Notes under the pieces: model-generated
The model's database searches: none
Told to the model about the DNA's origin: nothing
Seen by the model: the letters and a program-made list of their open reading frames with translations, nothing else
NCBI GenBank assembly: GCA_963698735.1
Contig: CAVOSA010000035.1
Coordinates: 62,001 to 126,000, forward strand
Source of the DNA: RPQJ01 sp963698735
GTDB taxonomy: Bacteria; Pseudomonadota; Gammaproteobacteria; Steroidobacterales; Steroidobacteraceae
DNA length: 64,000 nucleotides
Reading direction: 5' to 3'
Program-made: the position numbers and the translations under genes
Part shown: positions 27,745 through 36,582 of the stretch, in pieces
Layout of the letters: each line of letters begins with the position of its first letter
Position numbering within the stretch: position 1 is the first letter of the stretch

Positions 27745-28917
27745 TCAGGCGCGCTCGAAGCAGCCGACGGTCTCCACGTGTTCCGTGAATGGCATGAGGT
27801 TGAAGGCGGTCAGGCTGCTCAGCCGCAGCTTGCCTGTCGCCGTCAGACGCGCGACGTCCTCCAGGAACGACTCGAGCCCGCAGCTCACGTACACGAAGCG
27901 ATTGGGAGGCTGTTCGCACAGAAAGTCGCGCAGTTCTCGATCGAGCCCCTTGCGCGGCGGGTCGGCAATCACGACGTCTGCACCCGTCGCGGCCAGGAAC
28001 GCCTCGCCTGCCGGGCCCGGCACGACCTCAACCCTGGCACGACTTGCGGAATCCAGACCTGCGATTCCGAGCGCCATGCCCTGCAGGGAATGAGGACTCA
28101 CCTCGTTCATGCAGACAATCGCAACGCGCGGCAGCAGCGACAGGCCGATGGCGCCGACACCCGCATAGAACTCGGCCACTCGTGCACCTTCCGGTACCTG
28201 GGCGCGCACGTGCTCCACGATGCGCTCAGCGATGTCCAGGTTGTTCTGTCCGAACGCACCCGGCGGGTAGTACACCGCTGCGCCTCCGAAGTGTTCGATC
28301 ACGCTCTCCGGTCCGCACCAGTTCTGGAATTGCGGACCGAGGATGGTGTTGGACCGCTCGCAATGAGCGTTGAACCAAAGGCTGTGCAGCTCATTCCCGA
28401 GCCGCTCCCGTATCAGGTCCAGGCACGCTGCCAACGGCTCGGCCGTCTGGCTGTTGGCGACGAGCACGACCTGTGCGCTCTGGGAACTGCGCTCGACGAC
28501 CACTTGCAGGTAGCGCGCGAGACCCTGGTGGGTCGATTCCGAATAGGTGGTCACGTCCGCATCGACGAGGGACCGCCGCACGACACCAGCGACGCGATTG
28601 ATCAGCGGATGCTGGACGCTGCAGTTGGGGATGTGCACCAGTCGATGGCTGCCGAGCTGGAACATTCCCAGCCGCGGCGAGCCTGGCCGGCCCCGGATCG
28701 CGAGCCGGGCCCGGAGACGGAAGCCGCTCGTCGCGCCGGAAATCACGGGCACCTCGGACAATCCATGGCGACGCGCGAGCGCCAGGAGAGTCGCCTGTGC
28801 AGCAGCGGAGATGCCGGGCTCGCCAAATCGCGGGCACCCAGGGCACGGCGGACGGTGCGGGCAGGTCGGCTCCCCCGCCCCGCCTTGTCGGGAATCCTGG
28901 AATTTGGTCCTGCTCAT
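27745..28917 (-). CDS. RlmD/RumA-like 23S rRNA (uracil-5)-methyltransferase family protein
   Basis: About 390 residues. The N-terminal cysteines CPHRPPCPGC fit the iron-sulfur site of this family, although the order is compressed and the TRAM domain is missing. The methyltransferase domain has FYAGVGAIGLSLL (SAM binding), DPPRKGLDREL and YVSCGLESF (catalytic cysteine), and the C-terminal FTEHVETVGCFER typical of RlmC/RlmD/TrmA. It methylates uracil C5 in structured RNA. ATG 28917 or 28929 could be the start; no ribosome binding site decides. Confidence 0.85.
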   Translation of the reverse strand: MSRTKFQDSRQGGAGEPTCPHRPPCPGCPRFGEPGISAAAQATLLALARRHGLSEVPVISGATSGFRLRARLAIRGRPGSPRLGMFQLGSHRLVHIPNCSVQHPLINRVAGVVRRSLVDADVTTYSESTHQGLARYLQVVVERSSQSAQVVLVANSQTAEPLAACLDLIRERLGNELHSLWFNAHCERSNTILGPQFQNWCGPESVIEHFGGAAVYYPPGAFGQNNLDIAERIVEHVRAQVPEGARVAEFYAGVGAIGLSLLPRVAIVCMNEVSPHSLQGMALGIAGLDSASRARVEVVPGPAGEAFLAATGADVVIADPPRKGLDRELRDFLCEQPPNRFVYVSCGLESFLEDVARLTATGKLRLSSLTAFNLMPFTEHVETVGCFERA

Positions 28918-28979
28918 GTCGGCGGCCATCGTAGCGAACCGACACAACAGCTGCCCGCCGAGTTCGCCTCAGCGCGTCC

Positions 28980-29867
28980 TCATGCGCGCCGCAACATCAG
29001 GTAATTGCCGCTCATGGCGAGGGCCGCGCCCGCGAACGTGAGCGCGTCCGGCCGGAAGCCCTCGAAGACCATCGATACCGTCAGCGCGAGCAATGGAGTC
29101 ATGACGCCGATCGAACCCGTGGGCCCGGGCCCGATGCGTTCCTGCAGGGTCAGGAAGCAGGCGAACGTCAGCACCGATCCGGCCAATGCAAGATAAAGCA
29201 GGGAGACCCACCAGGAAAAGATTGCCGGCGGCGCGAAACTCTGGCCTTGCACCAGGGCGAACGTCATGGCAACGGCTGCGCCGTAGAGCATGCCAAAGCC
29301 GAGTGAGGGCCAGAACGGCAGGCCGCGCGAACGGTTGCGGGTTGCCGCCAGGCTGCCGACGGCCGAGAGCAGCACCGCGCCAACGGTGAACAGCACACCA
29401 AGCGGCGTGTCGCGATTGCCGGCCGCCTTGCCGAACTCGGGCCAGAAGATCAGCGCGACACCGGCCAGTCCAAGCAGACCGCCGAACACGAAGCGCCAGG
29501 TGATCCGGACGCCGAAAAGCCCACGTGCGCCAAGACCGGCGACCAGCGGCGAGGCCGAATACCCTACGGCGACCAGGCCCGAGAACAGGTGCTGCTCGGC
29601 GTGATACACGAAGATGTACGACACGCCGTACAAGAACGCGCCCTGCAGCGCGAGCAGCGCATGATCGGCTGGCTTGAAGTGCAGCCTTTCCTTCCGGACC
29701 ACGCACAACGCGAGCACCACAGCGCCAGCCAACGCAAAGCGCAGTGCCACGCCGACCTCTGGCGCCACTCGCCCGACCTGGAACGTGATCGCATACCAGG
29801 TCGTGCCCCAGGTGAGCACACAGATCGCGAACAACTGCCAGCTTTTCAGTCTGTGCACACGCGTCAA
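28980..29867 (-). CDS. EamA/DMT family transporter
   Basis: About 295 residues with ten hydrophobic segments arranged as two EamA repeats (for example WGTTWYAITFQVG near the start and ERIGPGPTGSIGVMTPLLAL in the second half). Such carriers export amino acids, metabolites or drugs. No ATG is available: TTG 29867 or GTG 29858 must start it. TTG overlaps the end of the preceding serine hydrolase frame by TTGA. Substrate unknown. Confidence 0.85.
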   Translation of the reverse strand: MTRVHRLKSWQLFAICVLTWGTTWYAITFQVGRVAPEVGVALRFALAGAVVLALCVVRKERLHFKPADHALLALQGAFLYGVSYIFVYHAEQHLFSGLVAVGYSASPLVAGLGARGLFGVRITWRFVFGGLLGLAGVALIFWPEFGKAAGNRDTPLGVLFTVGAVLLSAVGSLAATRNRSRGLPFWPSLGFGMLYGAAVAMTFALVQGQSFAPPAIFSWWVSLLYLALAGSVLTFACFLTLQERIGPGPTGSIGVMTPLLALTVSMVFEGFRPDALTFAGAALAMSGNYLMLRRA

Positions 29868-31387
29868 CCCGTCCCGTCTGTCAAACGGTCGCCCTCGGTC
29901 GGGCCCCGAGTGTAGCGGGTACGCCGCACCGAGCGGCGGGTACGGCTGGGAAGCGCGTGCAGTTCATTCCGGCCGCGCCCTATTCTTCTGACCCCGCAAG
30001 GTTCGTGATCCGACCTCTGCCATCGAGTCGTCGCTACGACGATCAGCGCGGTCTCCGCATATCGCACGCGGTACCTGTATGAATTCGCCGCGTCGCCGGC
30101 GTCCCGCTCCACGCGTTCGATGCCGAGAGGGGGGCCGAGCGGGCGATAGGAGTCGTGTCCCGCTGACCATCGAGGCCGGACCTTTTCCAGAAATTCCGGG
30201 CTCAGGTCCCTGGCGTAGACCTCCGGGTCGAGACGGTGCGTGTAGTAATCGAATAGCTTCCGGCTGAGCAGCGGCTTCGTATCCGGAATTTTCGCGTAGA
30301 CGAGGCTCGGCACGAACTGCCCCGCAATGTGACGGGCCATCCCTGCCGGGCTCGCGTCGTAACTGTTCGTCAGCACGATCACCGTCACACGGTCGTCGGG
30401 CAGTCGCAGGATGTCTGCACTGAACCCGGCCGTTCCGCCGGAGTGCTCCTGTGCCCGATGACCACGGACCGGCGACACGAACCAGCCAAAGCCGTAGCCG
30501 CTGGGCGAGCCGTCCGCGAGCGGCTGGTTCGCCCACATCTGCGCGTAGCTCTCATGCGCGAGAACCGGTTGCGCATCGAGCATCGCATTCCACTTGACCA
30601 GATCGCCCGTCGTCGACACGAGGTCGCCCGCGCCGCCCACCGCCGTTGGCTGGATCGGATCGCGATTCGCGATTCGCCCATCTTCCAGGGCGTATCCGGA
30701 CGCACGGCCGGCAACAATTTCGGTCGGAGTGCTGCTGCGCGTACGCGTCATGCCGGCAGGCTCGAGAATGCGCTTGTCGATCAAGGACGCGTGGGGTGCA
30801 CCACTGATTTTCTCGATGATCAGGCCCAGCAGGTAGTAACCGGTATTGCTGTAATGCCACTGGGCGCCGGGCGGGAAATCGATCGGCTTCGCGGCTGCCA
30901 CGGCCATCAGCTGCTGTGCGGTGGTCGGAATTCGGTAGGCGCCGTAGCCCAGGATTTCCTCGAAATCAGGGATCCCCGAGGTGTGGGTGAGCAACTGCCG
31001 GATCGTCACCTCGCGCCACGCGGAAGGCAGATCGGGCAGGTATCTGGCCGCAGGGTCGCCCAGGTTGACCTTGCCCTGCTCGACCAGAGTCATGATCCCG
31101 GCCGCGACAAACTGCTTGGTGATGGAGCCAATCTCGAAGACCGTGTCGGGCGTGACGGGCACTCCGAGTTCGAGGTCGGCGAAACCATAGCCCTGCAACT
31201 TCACGACGCGTCCGTTCTGCACGATCGCAAGTGACACGCCTGGTATCTGCTGTCGCAGCATCTGCCGCGCGACGTAGTCGTCGACCTGGTCGGCGCGGGC
31301 TGGTCCGGCCAGGAGGCCTCCGAGGACAACCAGCGCTCCAGCGAGCACCGAAATTCGGCGTTCCAGCGAGAGGGCCAACCAGCTCAC
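29864..31387 (-). CDS. Serine hydrolase, beta-lactamase family
   Basis: About 507 residues with a signal peptide (SVLAGALVVLGGLLAGPARA). AGGAGG ends directly before an ATG at 31393, so I favour GTG 31387, which then has the ideal 6-nt spacing. Catalytic motifs are SITKQF (SxxK), YSNTGY (YxN) and HSGGT. The domain resembles D-aminopeptidases/esterases of class C beta-lactamase fold, with a C-terminal extension. The final 40 residues look non-native; a neighbouring frame gives DSMAEVGSRTL and stops at 29964, so a late frameshift is possible. Confidence 0.84.
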   Translation of the reverse strand: MSWLALSLERRISVLAGALVVLGGLLAGPARADQVDDYVARQMLRQQIPGVSLAIVQNGRVVKLQGYGFADLELGVPVTPDTVFEIGSITKQFVAAGIMTLVEQGKVNLGDPAARYLPDLPSAWREVTIRQLLTHTSGIPDFEEILGYGAYRIPTTAQQLMAVAAAKPIDFPPGAQWHYSNTGYYLLGLIIEKISGAPHASLIDKRILEPAGMTRTRSSTPTEIVAGRASGYALEDGRIANRDPIQPTAVGGAGDLVSTTGDLVKWNAMLDAQPVLAHESYAQMWANQPLADGSPSGYGFGWFVSPVRGHRAQEHSGGTAGFSADILRLPDDRVTVIVLTNSYDASPAGMARHIAGQFVPSLVYAKIPDTKPLLSRKLFDYYTHRLDPEVYARDLSPEFLEKVRPRWSAGHDSYRPLGPPLGIERVERDAGDAANSYRYRVRYAETALIVVATTRWQRSDHEPCGVRRIGRGRNELHALPSRTRRSVRRTRYTRGPTEGDRLTDGTG

Positions 31388-31511
31388 GCTCATCCTCCTC
31401 GACTCGTCGTTCGATCCAAAAGCGCCCCGGTCTCCATGTCGACTGCTGCCGGTTGCGCGTGACGGCGTCGGGGTGATCGTATGTCGAGAACCGACCGTAC
31501 TGTGTGAAGAT

Positions 31512-32129
31512 TCACAGCCGGCCGTGGACGGCGCCAACCGCAGGGGCGGCCTCGAGCGTCGCCGGCCGCTCCACTGCCATGATCTCCGTCTCGTAGCGCC
31601 AGAGCTGGACGTCTGCTGCCCAGAAATCCGGGCTCAGGCCCGCTTTCTCCTTGAGCCGGCGCAGGAAGTCGCGCGGTCCGGCGACGTGCTCCCAGACCTT
31701 CGGCAGGAAAGTGGCCCTCATCCCGCGCCACTCGAGCACCAGCCCGTCGCGGCCGGGAACCAGTTCGAGCAGCAACTGCTGCTCACTCGCCACCGCGACT
31801 CGCTCGCACGGCGTCAGCAACGACACCTCCAGGCTCGAAGCTCGCCACTCTCGCGCGGTCAGCGGCGGAAAGCGCAGGTCGCGGAACGCGCTGGCCTGGG
31901 CATTGCTCCAGACGTCGAGCAACAGCGGTCGCATGGGTTCGAGCGTGCCGCAGCAGCCACGGAGCTCGCCTTCGATCGTCAGCGTGACAAAGCTGGCGCG
32001 CGGTTCGCCAAGTGCGCCGAGCAGTTCGGTCGCCTCCGGCGGCGAAGCCTCAACGAGACCCAGCTTCGCCTCGATGGAGGTCGCGGCAGTCCGCAGCACC
32101 GTTTGCCGCGCGCCCGGTTCAAGTTTCAT
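31512..32129 (-). CDS. amrA: AmmeMemoRadiSam system protein A (AMMECR1 family)
   Basis: About 205 residues. ASFVTLTIEGELRGCCGTLEP (LRGC/CG motif) and FRDLRFPPLT are the conserved core of AMMECR1 proteins, whose human member is linked to a developmental syndrome but has no known biochemical activity. The gene overlaps the end of the Memo-like gene and is transcribed with it. Several ATGs lie close together; MKLEP at 32129 is taken. Function of the set is discussed under findings. Confidence 0.93.
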   Translation of the reverse strand: MKLEPGARQTVLRTAATSIEAKLGLVEASPPEATELLGALGEPRASFVTLTIEGELRGCCGTLEPMRPLLLDVWSNAQASAFRDLRFPPLTAREWRASSLEVSLLTPCERVAVASEQQLLLELVPGRDGLVLEWRGMRATFLPKVWEHVAGPRDFLRRLKEKAGLSPDFWAADVQLWRYETEIMAVERPATLEAAPAVGAVHGRL

Positions 32130-32937
32130 GGAGCGCATAGCTGCCATAGCCCACCACCCGCGATCGATCGCCGGCCGTGTCGCCCGAGTTGCGCTGGTCG
32201 AGCACTGCGACGGTCAGGCCGCGCCGGCGCGCGACCTGCATGAGCCCGTTGATTCCACATGCGCCGCAGGCCTGTTCGCCGGTCAGGTCGCTGCTTCGCT
32301 CGACGATCGAACGCGTTGTCTCGGCATCGAGCTGCCGCGCTTCGTTCCACGCGTGGTAGTGACTGAGATCGGAGCTGACCAGCACCAGTGTGTCCGCCCC
32401 GCCCCACACCGCGTCGATCACTCGAGCGACCTGTTCTGCTGGAGCAAAACCGACAACGATCGGGAGAATGTCGAAATCCTCGAGCACGACCTGCAGGAAC
32501 GGCAGCTGCACTTCCAGCGAATGCTCCGCGGAGTGCGCCTCATCGGAGATGCCGGCCAACCCGAGGTCGCGCAGTCGCTCGCGACCTGCTGCATCCACCG
32601 GCACGTCTCCCAGCGGCGTGGCGAACAGGTCGACTGACGGGACAGCGAGACCGCGCAGCGGCACGCGATGGCTCGGGCCGATCATCACGACGTGACGGAT
32701 GCTCGCGGACCAGTCGCGCAGCAGCCGATAGGCGAAGCCGGCCACCGGCCCGGAATACTGGTACCCAGCGTGCGGCACGATCAGCGCCTTCGGGCAAGCC
32801 GACACCGCAGCGCGCGGCGAACATGCGTCGATGTAGCCACTCACATCGTGTCGCAACTCGTTCGCATTCTCAGGATAGAACAGCCCGGCCACCGCGGGCG
32901 GCCGCATCCTTGACTTATCCCGGTCCAGGCTCAACAT
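32119..32937 (-). CDS. amrB: AmmeMemoRadiSam system protein B (MEMO1 family)
   Basis: About 272 residues of the Memo fold, related to class III nonhaem iron dioxygenases. RPPAVAGLFYP opens the domain; putative metal residues are the His in PHAGYQYSGP, GPSHR and SSDLSHYH, and the conserved Cys in ACGINGLM. ATG 32937 is used, though RPPAV could start at 32907. It overlaps the AMMECR1 gene and is divergent from the radical SAM gene, leaving a 91-bp shared promoter region. Biochemical role unproven. Confidence 0.93.
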   Translation of the reverse strand: MLSLDRDKSRMRPPAVAGLFYPENANELRHDVSGYIDACSPRAAVSACPKALIVPHAGYQYSGPVAGFAYRLLRDWSASIRHVVMIGPSHRVPLRGLAVPSVDLFATPLGDVPVDAAGRERLRDLGLAGISDEAHSAEHSLEVQLPFLQVVLEDFDILPIVVGFAPAEQVARVIDAVWGGADTLVLVSSDLSHYHAWNEARQLDAETTRSIVERSSDLTGEQACGACGINGLMQVARRRGLTVAVLDQRNSGDTAGDRSRVVGYGSYALHET

Positions 32938-33028
32938 CGTGGTTCCGTGGGAGTTTGAATGCTCCCGTATGTGGTGACGCACCGACGCGAAACCAATATC
33001 CCGCCCGAGGACGATGGGCGCCAATCGT

Positions 33029-34114
33029 ATGAATACCGACCTCACCGCCACACCCACGCGCTACTGGACGCGACTCGAAGACGGGCGCGTGCAATGCGAC
33101 GTCTGTCCACGCCGTTGCCGGCTGCACGAAGGCCAGCGCGGGCTGTGCTTCGTGCGGGGCCGCGAGCGCGATGGCATCGAGCTGTACACCTATGGACGGT
33201 CCAGCGGCTTCTGCGTGGACCCGATCGAGAAGAAGCCGCTCAACCACTTCCTGCCCGGGTCGTCCGTTCTTTCGTTCGGCACGGCGGGTTGCAACCTGGC
33301 CTGCAAGTTCTGCCAGAACTGGGACATGAGCAAATCGCGCGAGATGGACACGCTTGCGGATTCGGCCTCGCCGAGCGAGCTCGCGGCAACAGCGACCCGG
33401 CTCGGCTGCGCCAGCGTGGCCTTCACCTACAACGACCCGACCGTCTTCATGGAGTACGCCATCGACGTCGCGGCAGCCTGCCATGACGCCGGCGTGCGCA
33501 CCGTGGCAGTCACGGCGGGTTACATCTGTCCGGAGCCGCGGGCCGAGTTCTTTGCGTCGATCGACGCCGCCAACGTGGACCTGAAAGCATTCACCGAGCG
33601 CTTCTACCGCAAGCTCTGCGGCGCCGAGCTGGCTCCAGTGCTCGACACACTGGTCTACCTGAAGCACGAGACCCGCGTCTGGCTCGAAATTACGACGCTG
33701 CTGATCCCGGGCGAGAACGACTCGGACGCTGAACTGGAAGAGATGACTCAGTGGGTTGCCGACAAGCTCGGCCCTGAAGTGCCACTGCACTTCTCGGCGT
33801 TCCACCCCGACTGGAAGATGAGCGACCACCCCCCGACGCCTCCCGCCACGCTCACGCGTGCGCGCGAGATCGCCATGCGAAACGGATTGCGGTACGTCTA
33901 CACGGGCAATGTTCACGACCGCGCCGGCGGCAGTACCTGGTGCCATCGCTGCCACGCGTTGCTGATCGAGCGCGACTGGTACGAGCTAGGTCGCTGGGGC
34001 CTCACGGCCGACGGCTGCTGCGCCGAGTGCGGCGAGAAACTGCCCGGTGTGTTCGCGGCTCGACCGGGCACCTGGGGATCCAGGCGCCTGCCGGTGCGCC
34101 TGCACCGCGCCTGA
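33029..34114 (+). CDS. amrS: AmmeMemoRadiSam system radical SAM enzyme
   Basis: A 361-residue radical SAM protein. The cluster motif is CNLACKFCQNWDMSK; the N-terminus has CDVCPRRCRLHEGQRGLC, a second cysteine group typical of this subfamily and of pyruvate formate-lyase activating enzymes. The C-terminus carries two CxxC pairs (CHRCH and CCAECG) that may bind a metal. It is divergent from the Memo/AMMECR1 pair. Together they form the three-gene set found in many bacteria and archaea, with no accepted pathway. Confidence 0.93.
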   Translation: MNTDLTATPTRYWTRLEDGRVQCDVCPRRCRLHEGQRGLCFVRGRERDGIELYTYGRSSGFCVDPIEKKPLNHFLPGSSVLSFGTAGCNLACKFCQNWDMSKSREMDTLADSASPSELAATATRLGCASVAFTYNDPTVFMEYAIDVAAACHDAGVRTVAVTAGYICPEPRAEFFASIDAANVDLKAFTERFYRKLCGAELAPVLDTLVYLKHETRVWLEITTLLIPGENDSDAELEEMTQWVADKLGPEVPLHFSAFHPDWKMSDHPPTPPATLTRAREIAMRNGLRYVYTGNVHDRAGGSTWCHRCHALLIERDWYELGRWGLTADGCCAECGEKLPGVFAARPGTWGSRRLPVRLHRA

Positions 34115-34231
34115 GAGCGCCTCGGAATGTGACACGCGTGGTGACCTGCAAACAGCGCAGCCCGGCCCAGACCCTCTGCCTGGCGATTCGGACGCACGAT
34201 CGGCAAGGCGCGCAACACGCCGGCCCCAGGA

Positions 34232-35074
34232 CTAGAACCGGAAGGTGACTCCCAGCGCAGGACCGTTGAAGTCGATCGATTTGATCGGCTTGCTGTCGCC
34301 GAGATCGTAGTCGAGGTATCGCCAGACGCCGGTCACGTCGATCGAATCGAAGCTGTAACCCAGTCCGGCCATTCCCTGCCAAGTCAGGTCGGAATCGCCT
34401 GTGCCCACGTCGAGATAGTAGGGAACGTACCACTGTCGATCGGCACCGAGGGTCCATCGCCCCTTCACGCCGACGATCGCATCCCACAGCGTGTCCTCCG
34501 CGCTAGAGGAGCCGGCGCGGCCCTCGATCGGCAAGGACGAGATGTCGCCATTGAATTGCCACTGCAGTGTCTCCTCGAGATCCAGCATTCTCGCGCCACC
34601 CAGCACGTTCATGGAGAAATTCTCCTGCTGAACGACCTCGTAGCTTCCTGCCAGAGTCCAGAGCCAACCCGTGATGTCGAGCTCGAGGTCGGCATTTACG
34701 GTGACCGGAACCTCGACCTGCCCAAGTCCGAAATCGCGGGTTCTCTTTTGGGACGCGCCGAGGTCAAGGTAGATGACGTCGGTCGCGAGACCCCACCGGC
34801 CCTTGCGGCCCTCGAACGCGCCCATGAAGGCGAAATTAAGGCTGTCGAGGATCTGATCGGCGCTGACGTCGATTGACGGGCCGTCGCCGTTCGGCGGAAA
34901 CGACGTCTCGCCGCCGAGACTCGGCAGCCACAGGTAGACTGTTGCATTCCACTGCCAGCCGTTCCCTGCAGTTTCGGCATGCGCGGGCACAGACACCATC
35001 GCCCAGAAGATGCAGGCCGATGCCAGGCTGAATTTTCCGGCCATGCTTCGTCGCGTTACGCGAGATTGATTCAT
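34232..35074 (-). CDS. Outer membrane beta-barrel protein
   Basis: A 280-residue protein starting at ATG 35074 (AAGGA 9 nt upstream) with a signal peptide ending AHA. The mature part is built of short alternating strands such as GNGWQWNATVYLWLPSL, GRWGLATDVIYLDLG and VTGVWRYLDYDLG, and ends with an aromatic residue (ALGVTFRF), the assembly signal of outer membrane barrels. A longer reading to 35302 lacks these features. It resembles uncharacterised OmpW/OmpA-like barrels. Role unknown. Confidence 0.85.
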   Translation of the reverse strand: MNQSRVTRRSMAGKFSLASACIFWAMVSVPAHAETAGNGWQWNATVYLWLPSLGGETSFPPNGDGPSIDVSADQILDSLNFAFMGAFEGRKGRWGLATDVIYLDLGASQKRTRDFGLGQVEVPVTVNADLELDITGWLWTLAGSYEVVQQENFSMNVLGGARMLDLEETLQWQFNGDISSLPIEGRAGSSSAEDTLWDAIVGVKGRWTLGADRQWYVPYYLDVGTGDSDLTWQGMAGLGYSFDSIDVTGVWRYLDYDLGDSKPIKSIDFNGPALGVTFRF

Positions 35075-35196
35075 CTGAACATCCTTTGCCAGGTGACTAC
35101 TAATGCAGGGGTCATTAAGGATGCGCCATGGCACCCACTTTCGGCCAGTGCGAAGTTGCCGCAGTGGCACCCTGTCCTCCCCGTCCCGTCGCGCGG

Positions 35197-36367
35197 TCAC
35201 GGCTGCATGCTCAGGTCGGCAATTGGCAGGCGGTTCTCGATGCGCCGCGTGCCGCGCTGGTCCACGACGGACAACGTCACCGTGGTCTGCGCGCCCTGCC
35301 AATCGATCTCGACGAGCCCGAAGTTCGGCTCGCGGATCACGTCGCTCACGCGGTTGGCGTTCGGCGTGGCAGCTGGCCAGACTTCGGTGAGCCCGCTCGA
35401 AGTGACGTCCCAGAACGTGTAGGGCACGTTGACGTCGAGCCTCGACAGCTCAGCGTAGTGCATGTCGCCGCTCAGGAACACGACGCCGTTTGCGCGTTTG
35501 CGCCGGATCAGCTCGATCAAGTCGCTGCTGGTCACGAGCGAACAACGACCATCCTTCCCAACCTGGAAAGTCGGCAAGCACCTGCAGGCTTGACCCGATC
35601 AATCGCACGTCGGCCGGCGCTTCGAGTTGCCGTTCGAGCCATTGCCATTGACGCTCGCCGAGCATCGTCGCCTTGGCGTCGGGATTGCGAGCGTACGGAC
35701 CCGGCACCTCGAGGCCCTTCTTGTGCCGGGCCCACGCCCAGGAACGATAGTTGCGGGCACCGGGTTCTTGCCGCACGAGCGGCGTCCGGTTGTAGCGCAG
35801 GTCGAGCAGGATCACCTGCACGCGTCGGCCGGGCGGACCGAACACGTAGGACGCGTACACGCCATCGCGCGCCCGGCGCGGCGAGTCGGCTGGCTCGCCC
35901 CAGAATTCGAGGAAGACCTGCCGCGACGCTTCCTTCTGCGGAAAGTCGCCGCCCGCATCGTCCTCGCCGAAATCATGGTCGTCCCAGGTGACGGCGAGCG
36001 GCGTGGTGTCACGCAGCTTCGCGAATCCCGGCTGCCGCGCAAGCTCTGCGTACCTGGCGCGAAGGACGGCCATGTCGCGGGTGTCGCCATAGACGTTGTC
36101 GCCGAGGAACAGGAACAGCTCGGGCTTCGCCGCGAGCACCGCCTCCCAGATTGGCTGCTCCTTGCCCCCTTCGGCACACGAGCCGAATCCGATCCGCGTG
36201 AGCGTGCGATCCAACGCGACGTGCGGATCGGGCTGCTCAATTGGGCTGGCGTCGCCATCCGCGCGGGTCGCGGGCGCGACGGCGGTCATCGTCAATGCAC
36301 AAGCAACCGCGAGCGAGCGGCGCAGCCACTGGATGCCGGACGACACGAAGGCTTCGTTGATCAGCAT
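35197..36367 (-). CDS. PhoD-like alkaline phosphatase, frameshifted
   Basis: The first frame starts at ATG 36367 with a signal peptide and contains RIGFGSCAEGG, FLFLGDNVYGD, TWDDHDFGEDD and DLRYNRTPLV, all PhoD-family metal or substrate motifs. At about 35520 the conserved sequence moves to the next frame (LIELIRRKRANGVVFLSGDM, with HYAEL and NFGLVEIDW) to the stop at 35197. One extra base explains it. Joined length is near 390 residues. It would hydrolyse phosphate esters in the periplasm. Error or true break cannot be told. Confidence 0.85.
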
Positions 36368-36582
36368 GGGGGCAACCTGCTCTGCGACGCCCTGTGTGCG
36401 CCCAGTAGACCATGCCGGGTCCTCGCGGAACAGGCGTCGCGCGGGAGCGCGCATGTCGCCGCCCACAAGACCGGTCTCGAGTGAGAATGCCTATGGCCCC
36501 GATCAGAAGAACGTACTGGATGGCCAGCCGCCACGGGACTACAGTCGAACGACACCAAGACTGAACAGGATAGGAGCAAGCC

